A stretch of 8,004 bases of DNA. It comes from Bacteroidota bacterium. GTDB lineage: Bacteria; Bacteroidota; Bacteroidia; Chitinophagales; Chitinophagaceae. The stretch spans positions 1 to 8,004 of the forward strand of contig CANETM010000068.1 of assembly GCA_947441205.1 (NCBI GenBank), given 5' to 3'. Below the pieces are notes generated by a model. That model was not told the DNA's origin. It saw nothing but the letters and a program-made list of their open reading frames with translations, and did no database searches. Positions 1 to 5,473 of the stretch are shown here, in pieces (position 1 is the first letter of the stretch; every line of letters begins with the position of its first letter). Made by a program: the position numbers and the translations under genes.

Positions 1-293
1 CTAAATTTTGGAATGATATTTAACAAAACACCTTCCTCCTCCTTGCTATCGTTTTTGATTACTTTTTCTTTTGGAATTTGGTCAACATAAATTTTTTGCG
101 GAGCAGCTTTTTGAGGGAATAATTTTTTCTCCGTAAATCTTTTAAAATAAGGAAAATCAATTTGGTCCATATAGGCAGGAAACTTGACACCTCTAACTTC
201 AATCATGACCATTTCATCATTCATGATTTCAATGATACGCCCTTCCTCATTGCTAAGTAATACTAAAATTTCGTCCCCTATCTGATACTTCAC
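1..293 (-). CDS. DUF2027/Smr-type (MutS2-like) protein, N-terminal part only
   Basis: This gene is cut by the left edge; 97 codons are visible. It starts with GTG at 293-291. An in-frame TAA lies just upstream at 299-297 and no ATG precedes it, so GTG is the only reasonable start. The protein begins VKYQIGDEILVLLSNEEGRI, then continues with a beta-rich stretch containing VRGVKFPAYMDQIDFPYFKRF (residues 33-53) and a charged Lys/Glu-rich linker (about 54-88). From memory, this matches the N-terminal domain of Bacteroidota proteins annotated as DUF2027 or Smr/MutS family, which carry a C-terminal Smr nuclease-like domain. That C-terminal part is outside the window, so nuclease function cannot be judged. 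It lies 23 bases after the permease stop and is probably co-transcribed with it. Confidence 0.78.
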   Translation of the reverse strand, partial: MKYQIGDEILVLLSNEEGRIIEIMNDEMVMIEVRGVKFPAYMDQIDFPYFKRFTEKKLFPQKAAPQKIYVDQIPKEKVIKNDSKEEEGVLLNIIPKF

Positions 294-316
294 AATTTAA
301 ATGTTTAAATCATAAC

Positions 317-2029
317 TTAATACTCATCCAATTTATGGTCGTTTAACTTGGAATGCTTTCGTCCGTATATTGAATAAAGAACTAGTCCAATTATCATCCA
401 TATAAAAAACCACAACCAACTAACAGGTGGTATTTCAATCATTAAATATAAGCAACACATTGCTCCGACAATTGGTATTACCGAGAACTTTCGGATAAAA
501 CTAAATAAGGCAACAATCAATAAAATAAATACAAAAACCAAGTATAAAATTTCCTGATAACTTTCTGAATTAGTTTCGCTTAATGCAGTTACTATTCGAT
601 CTTGTCCAAAATAAATAAAAATAGCAGCCAAGACTGGAATAATAAATTGTCCATTAATATAAGGTAGCCTGAAAGCTTGACGCTTTGTTCCCTCCGATAA
701 TTTTGGCAATACTAAAACACCGAAACATACAAGTACGAAGGCAAATAAAGTTCCAATGCTGGTAAGGTCAGTCATTCTACTAATTGACATGAATAGAGAT
801 GGAATACCAACAAATATGCCAGTGATAATGGTAGCAAAAGCTGGCGTCCCAAATTTTGGATGCACATTTGAAAACTTTTTTGGAAGTAAGCCATCACGAC
901 TCATGCTCATCCAAATTCTAGGTTGTCCTAATTGAAAAACCAATAATACACTTGTCGTGGCTACAACCGCACTTACCGAAATAATATAACCTATTTTATG
1001 TAGGCCGATTTTTTCAAAAACAAAGGCTAATGGATCATCCACTTTTAGTTGCGAATAATTAACCATACCCGTTAAAACTAAGGCAATTAAAATATAAAGA
1101 ACCGTACAAATAATTAATGAATAAATCATGCCTCTAGGTAAATCACGTTGTGGATTTTTACATTCTTCGGCGGTAGTAGAAATAGCATCAAAACCAATAT
1201 AAGCGTAAAATACAGCTGACACACCTGCTAAAACACCTTTGAAACCATTTGGCATAAAGGGAGTCCAATTGTCTGTATCAACATAAAATGCACCTAAAAT
1301 AATTACGCCAACAATGACACATATTTTAAAAATTACCATTGCATTTGTACTCTTCTTGCTTTCCTTAATACCACGATAAACTAACATAGTAATGAGAATC
1401 ACAATGATTAAAGCAGGGATGTTTAAAATAACTCTCCAATTACCAATCATAGGCGCGTTGGTAATTGCATCATATCCAATCCTTGCTAATTTTGAAAATG
1501 TCTCCTTCGTACCTCCGGCTTTTAAATGTGCAATTGCTTCGGCATATCCTTGTTCTGCTTGTTCAAAATTAGTACTCAACCAACCCGGTAAATGTATATG
1601 AAACCCTTCCAATAAATTCACAAAGTAACCACTCCAACTAATAGCAACCACAATATTACCAATGGCATATTCTAAAATTAATGCCCATCCAATGATCCAT
1701 GCAACTAATTCACCAAAAGTGACATAAGCATAAGTATATGCACTTCCTGCTATTGGTACTCTACTCGCAAATTCGGCATAACATAAGGCACTAAACCCAC
1801 AGGTAATTGCAGTAATAACAAATAATAAGGAAATACCAGGTCCACCATGAAAGGCAGCTGTACCAATCGTTGAAAAAATACCGGCTCCAACTACTGCTGC
1901 GATGCCCATAAATGTCAAATCCTTAACACCTAATTCTTTTTTTAATCCGCTTGCACTATGTCCGTCTGTTAAACCTGTCTCCGCCTCTTGTACAATTTTA
2001 TCAATTGATTTCTTTCTGAATAGACTCAT
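317..2029 (-). CDS. APC-superfamily amino acid permease, CAT (cationic amino acid transporter) type
   Basis: An inner-membrane secondary transporter of 570 residues, probably importing amino acids by ion symport; the substrate cannot be read from sequence. A soluble N-terminus (1-37) is followed by about 14 hydrophobic segments (roughly 38-60, 66-88, 108-135, 200-219, 231-250, 264-286, 300-322, 346-368, 397-416, 422-441, 461-476, 493-512, 515-533, 536-553). Fourteen segments fit the CAT subfamily rather than the 12-TM APC members. TM1 carries the unwound-helix motif GAGIF (48-52). TM6 and the next loop carry GFDAISTTAEECKNP (279-293), the family hallmark. A loop of about 60 residues (141-198) after the third segment is longer than in Firmicutes relatives but, as I recall, is usual in Bacteroidota homologues. 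It starts 12 bases after the prenyl synthase stop, so the two are probably one transcript. Confidence 0.9.
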   Translation of the reverse strand: MSLFRKKSIDKIVQEAETGLTDGHSASGLKKELGVKDLTFMGIAAVVGAGIFSTIGTAAFHGGPGISLLFVITAITCGFSALCYAEFASRVPIAGSAYTYAYVTFGELVAWIIGWALILEYAIGNIVVAISWSGYFVNLLEGFHIHLPGWLSTNFEQAEQGYAEAIAHLKAGGTKETFSKLARIGYDAITNAPMIGNWRVILNIPALIIVILITMLVYRGIKESKKSTNAMVIFKICVIVGVIILGAFYVDTDNWTPFMPNGFKGVLAGVSAVFYAYIGFDAISTTAEECKNPQRDLPRGMIYSLIICTVLYILIALVLTGMVNYSQLKVDDPLAFVFEKIGLHKIGYIISVSAVVATTSVLLVFQLGQPRIWMSMSRDGLLPKKFSNVHPKFGTPAFATIITGIFVGIPSLFMSISRMTDLTSIGTLFAFVLVCFGVLVLPKLSEGTKRQAFRLPYINGQFIIPVLAAIFIYFGQDRIVTALSETNSESYQEILYLVFVFILLIVALFSFIRKFSVIPIVGAMCCLYLMIEIPPVSWLWFFIWMIIGLVLYSIYGRKHSKLNDHKLDEY

Positions 2030-2041
2030 TATGTAATTGGA

Positions 2042-3007
2042 TTATTTATTTCGATTCATCAAATAATTTGCTAACTCAATCAAAGGTTGTTTTCTAACTT
2101 CAACAACTGCAATGGATTCTAAATGAGCGAAGGCCTCCTCCATATACTTAGCTTTTAAATTTTCAGCCCAAGCACCTACACCACATGCATTAAAAATAGA
2201 TAACACTTTTTCAACTTTATTTTCATCATTGTTTTCCAATAATAAATTCAATTGAACTTTTTGTTCGGCATTCGCAACCTGCAATGCATGTAGCAATAAA
2301 AATGTTTTTTTATTTTGCTTAATGTCGCCACCTACTTCCTTACCAAAATCAGCGGCATTTCCATATACATCTAAATAATCGTCTTGGATTTGAAATGCGA
2401 TTCCTAATTTTCGTCCAAATTCATATAAGTGTTTACAATTACTTTCACTTGCTCCTCCTATGATTGCGCCAATCTCTAAACTAGCTGCTAATAATACTGA
2501 AGTTTTTAAAGTAATCATATGAATGTACTGATCCAATGTAACATCCTTGATTTTTGAATAATCCATATCCAGTTGTTGTCCTTCACAAACCTCTCTTGCA
2601 GTTCGATTAAATATTTTTAAAATCTTAGGTAAATATTGAGGTTGGATTGTTTGCAAAAATTCATAGGCTCTAATTAACATGACATCCCCAACTAATAAAG
2701 CTGTATTTGCATCATATTTAACGTGAACTGTTTGCTGCCCTCTTCTTAAACTTGCTTCATCCATGATATCATCATGGACTAATGTGAAATTGTGAAATAA
2801 CTCTATGGCTTTTGCTAATTGATAAGAATCAGGATGAATTTCATTGAACAATTCATTCCCTAATAAACATAATATTGGGCGAATTCTTTTACCACCAATT
2901 TTTAAAAAATATTCACCTGGCTCATATAAACTACTTGGACTCGTCGGAAATTGATCCGAGTCAAATAACTTATTAAAATTGACCGATAAATCCTTAAAAC
3001 TTAACAT
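2042..3007 (-). CDS. Polyprenyl diphosphate synthase (trans-isoprenyl, GGPP/FPP-synthase-like)
   Basis: A 321-residue all-alpha trans-prenyltransferase that condenses isopentenyl diphosphate onto an allylic diphosphate. Visible motifs in order: GGKRIRP (38-44, IPP binding), first Asp-rich motif DDIMD (79-83) followed by RRG (88-90), KT (168-169), second Asp-rich motif QIQDDYLD (206-213), and the lysine-rich GDIKQNKKT (227-235). All catalytic Asp residues are present. The first motif is the short DDxxD, without the two-residue insertion of E. coli IspA-type FPP synthases. Phe74 sits five residues before it, a position that influences chain length. This favours a geranylgeranyl or similar medium-chain product, but chain length is not settled. 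Such products feed menaquinone, carotenoids or undecaprenyl carriers. It is the first gene of a probable operon with the permease and the Smr-type gene. Confidence 0.93.
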   Translation of the reverse strand: MLSFKDLSVNFNKLFDSDQFPTSPSSLYEPGEYFLKIGGKRIRPILCLLGNELFNEIHPDSYQLAKAIELFHNFTLVHDDIMDEASLRRGQQTVHVKYDANTALLVGDVMLIRAYEFLQTIQPQYLPKILKIFNRTAREVCEGQQLDMDYSKIKDVTLDQYIHMITLKTSVLLAASLEIGAIIGGASESNCKHLYEFGRKLGIAFQIQDDYLDVYGNAADFGKEVGGDIKQNKKTFLLLHALQVANAEQKVQLNLLLENNDENKVEKVLSIFNACGVGAWAENLKAKYMEEAFAHLESIAVVEVRKQPLIELANYLMNRNK

Positions 3008-3011
3008 ACTA

Positions 3012-3019
3012 CAAACCTA
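3012..3019 (-). promoter_or_regulatory. Candidate -7 box for the prenyl synthase operon
   Basis: On the minus strand this reads TAGGTTTG, an exact match to the Bacteroidota -7 consensus TAnnTTTG. It ends only four bases before the ATG at 3007, so the transcript would be leaderless or nearly so. I see no clear TTG -33 element at the usual distance. An eight-base motif with four fixed-pattern gaps can occur by chance in AT-rich DNA, so this is tentative. Confidence 0.3.
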
Positions 3020-3065
3020 ACCAAATTTTAGCATTTTATAAACAGCCATTTTTTACTATTTCCCT

Positions 3066-3073
3066 TAAATTTG
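3066..3073 (+). promoter_or_regulatory. Candidate -7 box for the outer-membrane protein gene
   Basis: The plus strand reads TAAATTTG, an exact match to the Bacteroidota -7 consensus TAnnTTTG, placed 22 bases before the ATG at 3096. This would give a 5' leader of about 15-20 bases. No clear TTG lies at the expected -33 distance. It sits in the 88-base divergent gap shared with the prenyl synthase. Confidence 0.4.
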
Positions 3074-3095
3074 TATTCCCTCAACTGTTCAAAAT

Positions 3096-3614
3096 ATGCG
3101 ATTTATTACCTTTTTGCTGTTATTTCAATTCATTGTACCGTCACAACATTTAATGGCCCAAAATTTCACGATGGATACCGTTATTAATAGACAAGTACAA
3201 TTATATTCAAGCCCCTATAAATCAGCGATTGGTGTTAAAATGTATCCTGGAGCGCTATCTTACAAACATTTTACGAAAAATAATAAAGCCATTGAAGCCA
3301 TTGGATATGTGACCTTAGATGGATTTAGTCTTTCCTTGTTGAAAGAGTTTCACAACCCAGTTAAAGATGTAAATCAGCTTGCATGGTATTATGGATATGG
3401 GGGTCACTTAGGAATATGGAGCGAAGAATGGAAACGCACAAATATAGGAACTGGGAATTCAAATATAGCAGTGGGATTTGATGGTATTATTGGACTAGAA
3501 TATAAGTTTACTGATGCCCCTTTTAATGTAAGTATCGACTGGCAACCATCTTTTAGTATCATACAATCCTATTTCAAAAACCAAGGCGGAATTAGTATTA
3601 GATATACTTTTTAA
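3096..3614 (+). CDS. Small secreted, probable outer-membrane beta-barrel protein of unknown function
   Basis: I do not recognise a named family for this 172-residue protein. It begins with a typical Sec signal peptide: MR, a hydrophobic core FITFLLLFQFIV, and a likely signal peptidase I cut after residues LMA or MAQ (19-22). The rest is made of alternating polar/hydrophobic stretches that look like amphipathic beta strands, for example AIGVKMYPGALSYKHF (44-59), WYYGYGGHLGIW (97-108), NIAVGFDGIIGLEYKF (123-138) and FNVSIDWQPSF (143-153). The last residue is Phe (ISIRYTF), matching the C-terminal aromatic signal recognised by the BAM complex. About eight strands would fit a small OmpX/OmpA-like barrel, which is an inference. 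It is the only plus-strand gene, divergent from the prenyl synthase and convergent with ftsY (22 bases between stops). Function unknown. Confidence 0.8.
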   Translation: MRFITFLLLFQFIVPSQHLMAQNFTMDTVINRQVQLYSSPYKSAIGVKMYPGALSYKHFTKNNKAIEAIGYVTLDGFSLSLLKEFHNPVKDVNQLAWYYGYGGHLGIWSEEWKRTNIGTGNSNIAVGFDGIIGLEYKFTDAPFNVSIDWQPSFSIIQSYFKNQGGISIRYTF

Positions 3615-3636
3615 GAGCAGTAAAGTTTTAAGAATA

Positions 3637-4596
3637 CTATTTATTTAGGCTAAACAATGAATCAACAAATTCATGTTTATCAAATAAAAGTAGATCGTTG
3701 ATTTGCTCACCTACTCCAATATATTTTACGGGAATTTTACATTGATGTGCAATGGCTAATACAACGCCACCTTTTGCAGTTCCGTCTAATTTTGTAATTG
3801 CTAATGCGTTCACATTTGTTACAGCCATAAATTGCTTCGCCTGCTCCAATGCGTTTTGACCAGTTGATCCATCCAATACTAATAATACTTCATGTGGCGC
3901 ATCTGGTAATTGTTTTTGAATTACTCTTTTTATTTTATTTAATTCATCCATCAAATGTGCCTTATTATGTAAACGACCCGCAGTATCAATCAATACCACA
4001 TCAGCCTTTTTAGCAATCGCAGATTGAATCGTATCAAAGGCAACAGCACTTGGATCGGAACCCATACTTTGCTTTACAATGGTAACACCCACTCGTTCAC
4101 TCCAAATAGTTAATTGATCCACAGCCGCTGCTCTAAAAGTGTCAGCAGCTCCTAATACAACTTCGTTTCCAGCAGCTTTATAATGATGCGCTAATTTACC
4201 AATTGTAGTTGTTTTACCTACACCATTTACACCTACCACTAATATGACATATGGTTTTTTACTTGCAGGTGGATTAAACCCAATTTGATCAACTGGTGCA
4301 TCCACTAAAATATTGGAGATTTCAGCTTGTAAAATAGTATTTAGTTCAGCTGTAGATAAATACTTGTCTTTTTTAACACGATGCTGGATTTGTTCAATAA
4401 TAGCAAGCGAGGTATCCACTCCAACATCAGCACCAATTAAAGCTTCCTCCAATTGATCTAATACTTCATCATCAACCGAGGTTTTTCCTATGATTACCTT
4501 AGAAATTCGCTCGAGAAAACCTTGCTTGGTTTTTTCTAAGCCTTGATCTAAGGTCTCCTTTTCTTTTTTGCCAAATAATTTTCCTAAAAAACTCAT
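3637..4596 (-). CDS. ftsY: Signal recognition particle receptor FtsY
   Basis: The SRP receptor GTPase that docks ribosome-nascent-chain-SRP complexes at the inner membrane and passes them to SecYEG. At 319 residues it is a compact NG-domain form lacking the long acidic A domain of E. coli FtsY. The N-terminus MSFLGKLFGKKEKE is a short amphipathic basic helix suited to membrane binding. The helical N domain spans roughly 20-100. The G domain shows G1 GVNGVGKTT (122-130), the SRP-GTPase insertion-box start DTFRAAAVDQL (152-162), G3 DTAGR (204-208), G4 TKLD (268-271) and closing GVGE (294-297). All catalytic motifs are intact. It lies 97 bases after the DUF4295 gene with an intrinsic terminator in that gap, so it is probably transcribed partly from its own promoter or by read-through. 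Confidence 0.97.
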   Translation of the reverse strand: MSFLGKLFGKKEKETLDQGLEKTKQGFLERISKVIIGKTSVDDEVLDQLEEALIGADVGVDTSLAIIEQIQHRVKKDKYLSTAELNTILQAEISNILVDAPVDQIGFNPPASKKPYVILVVGVNGVGKTTTIGKLAHHYKAAGNEVVLGAADTFRAAAVDQLTIWSERVGVTIVKQSMGSDPSAVAFDTIQSAIAKKADVVLIDTAGRLHNKAHLMDELNKIKRVIQKQLPDAPHEVLLVLDGSTGQNALEQAKQFMAVTNVNALAITKLDGTAKGGVVLAIAHQCKIPVKYIGVGEQINDLLLFDKHEFVDSLFSLNK

Positions 4597-4631
4597 ATTG
4601 TAAATTTACGTAAAAGCCATGAGTGGGTAAT

Positions 4632-4660
4632 AAAAAAAGCCTTCCATGTTGGAAAGCTTT
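4632..4660 (-). terminator. Rho-independent terminator downstream of the rpmB-rpmG-DUF4295 unit
   Basis: On the minus strand an 11-base-pair stem (4660-4650 with 4646-4636) closes a three-base loop and is followed by a run of U. The only imperfect pair is a G-U wobble on the minus-strand RNA; on the plus strand the same position is a C/A mismatch. That asymmetry and the T-run on the minus strand both show the orientation. It sits 33 bases after the DUF4295 stop and 35 bases before the ftsY start. Confidence 0.85.
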
Positions 4661-4693
4661 CAATAATTTCTTGTCGAAAAGAAAGGTAATAAA

Positions 4694-4867
4694 TTACTTA
4701 GCTGCTAAGAATTCAGTTACTTTATCCTTGTGAACAATGTTTTCTTTAAATGTATACGCACCTGTTTTAGGGCTACGGATAGCTTTAATTACTTTTGTCC
4801 AGTTTTTAGCTTCAGCAGAAGCCTTTAAATCCTTTACTTTCGCGTTTTTAGATGCTGCTTTTGCCAT
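4694..4867 (-). CDS. DUF4295 family protein, probable ribosomal protein bL38
   Basis: A 57-residue, strongly basic, Lys/Ala-rich protein starting MAKAASKNAKVKDLKASAEA and ending KVTEFLAAK. The central part NWTKVIKAIRSPKTGAYTFK (22-41) is the recognisable core of the DUF4295 family, which in Bacteroidota sits directly after rpmG. From memory, the Flavobacterium johnsoniae 70S cryo-EM structure revealed a lineage-specific large-subunit protein named bL38, and I believe it is this family; the identity should be confirmed. The start is the ATG at 4867, two bases after the rpmG stop, so it is almost certainly co-translated with bL33. No SD sequence is seen. The terminator just downstream makes it the last gene of the ribosomal-protein unit. 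Confidence 0.88.
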   Translation of the reverse strand: MAKAASKNAKVKDLKASAEAKNWTKVIKAIRSPKTGAYTFKENIVHKDKVTEFLAAK

Positions 4868-4869
4868 GA

Positions 4870-5052
4870 TTATTTAATTTCTTTGTGAACAGTTACTTTT
4901 TTCAAAATTGGGTTATACTTTTTGAACTCCAAACGATCTGGGGTGTTCTTTTTGTTCTTAGTCGTAATATAACGGCTAGTTCCTGCCATGCCAGAAGTCT
5001 TATGCTCTGTGCACTCTAATATTACTTGAACTCTGTTTCCTTTACGTGCCAT
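4870..5052 (-). CDS. rpmG: 50S ribosomal protein L33 (bL33)
   Basis: A small basic protein (60 residues) of the large ribosomal subunit near the E site. It shows the family pattern VQVILECTEHKTSG, then SRYITTKNKKNTPDRLEFKKYNP and a C-terminal KKVTVHKEIK. The four-cysteine zinc ribbon of the C+ form is absent: only Cys14 remains, so this is a zinc-independent form. A short insertion around SGMAG (20-24) is what I recall for Bacteroidota bL33. It lies 38 bases after the rpmB stop and two bases before the DUF4295 start. The gap to rpmB holds a small AU-only hairpin (5057-5070). Confidence 0.97.
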   Translation of the reverse strand: MARKGNRVQVILECTEHKTSGMAGTSRYITTKNKKNTPDRLEFKKYNPILKKVTVHKEIK

Positions 5053-5056
5053 GATG

Positions 5057-5070
5057 GTATATTATTATAC
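5057..5070 (-). other. Short AU hairpin between rpmB and rpmG
   Basis: A perfect inverted repeat with 5-base arms (GTATA/TATAC) and a four-base loop lies five bases before the rpmG ATG on the minus-strand transcript. It is weak and AU-rich, without a U-run, so it is not a terminator. It could affect rpmG initiation or be chance in AT-rich DNA. Confidence 0.3.
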
Positions 5071-5090
5071 TTATTTACTTAGTTTCTTAG

Positions 5091-5327
5091 TTAGATTTTT
5101 TCTCCAGCAGCTCTTAATTCTTTAACTACTGCACCTAAACCATTTTTGTTGATTGTTCTTAAAGCATCAGTTGATACTTTTAAGGTAATCCAACGATCTT
5201 CTTCTGCATAAAAGAAACGCTTCTTTTGCAAGTTTGGAAGAAAACGACGCTTCGTTTTGATATTAGAATGCGATACACTGTTTCCAGTCATCGGTTTCTT
5301 TCCAGTTATCTGACATACTCTAGCCAT
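5091..5327 (-). CDS. rpmB: 50S ribosomal protein L28 (bL28)
   Basis: A 78-residue basic large-subunit protein. The N-terminus MARVCQITGKKPMTGNSVSH is the family signature, followed by the typical NIKTKRRFLPNLQKKRF (22-38) and the strand-helix segment WITLKVSTDALRTINKNGL (46-64). Only one cysteine (Cys5) is present, so the zinc-binding C+ form is excluded. Length is normal. It is the first gene of the rpmB-rpmG-DUF4295 unit. A well-matched -7 box lies 23 bases upstream of its ATG. The start is secure because the conserved family N-terminus begins at this methionine. Confidence 0.97.
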   Translation of the reverse strand: MARVCQITGKKPMTGNSVSHSNIKTKRRFLPNLQKKRFFYAEEDRWITLKVSTDALRTINKNGLGAVVKELRAAGEKI

Positions 5328-5350
5328 GAGAAATAATTTTTTACGGACGG

Positions 5351-5358
5351 CAAAGGTA
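5351..5358 (-). promoter_or_regulatory. -7 box of the rpmB-rpmG-DUF4295 promoter
   Basis: The minus strand reads TACCTTTGC, an exact match to the Bacteroidota TAnnTTTG box with the often-seen following C. It is 23 bases upstream of the rpmB ATG, giving a leader of about 15-20 bases. I see no clear TTG at -33. The position directly ahead of a ribosomal-protein unit supports it. Confidence 0.55.
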
Positions 5359-5428
5359 AGTAAATAACCCTTACTATCCCATTTTTTTAAAGTTTTTTTA
5401 TTCTAAACGCTCAATTTGGTTGAAATAT

Positions 5429-5453
5429 TGCTAAAACATTGAAAATCTTAGCA
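5429..5453 (-). other. Hairpin in the gap between the ABC-F gene and rpmB
   Basis: On minus-strand RNA, TGCTAA pairs with TTAGCA and the stem extends to 9 pairs with two G-U wobbles around a seven-base loop. A third copy of the arm (GCTAAG on the plus strand, 5473-5478) overlaps the ABC-F stop codon and could pair alternatively with 5447-5452. There is no U-run after the stem, so it is at best a weak terminator or an mRNA 3'-end structure. Confidence 0.3.
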
Positions 5454-5473
5454 TTATATTCTATTAAATGGGG

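Noticed and set aside
1392..1601. Plus-strand open frame of 69 codons
   Set aside because: It lies wholly inside the permease gene on the opposite strand, shows no recognisable domain, and its hydrophobic look is explained by the antisense of membrane-segment codons.
141..2029. Whether the long soluble loop of the permease (residues 141-198) is an unusual inserted domain
   Set aside because: As I recall, Bacteroidota CAT-type homologues have a similarly long loop here, so it is a clade feature and not a fusion.
3606..3626. Terminator between the convergent outer-membrane protein gene and ftsY
   Set aside because: Only five-base arms (ACTTT/AAAGT) with a long loop and no convincing U-run in either direction.
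5379..5400. Poly-T tracts upstream of rpmB as a plus-strand terminator
   Set aside because: No stem precedes the T-runs and no plus-strand gene ends there; they are AT-rich promoter-region DNA.
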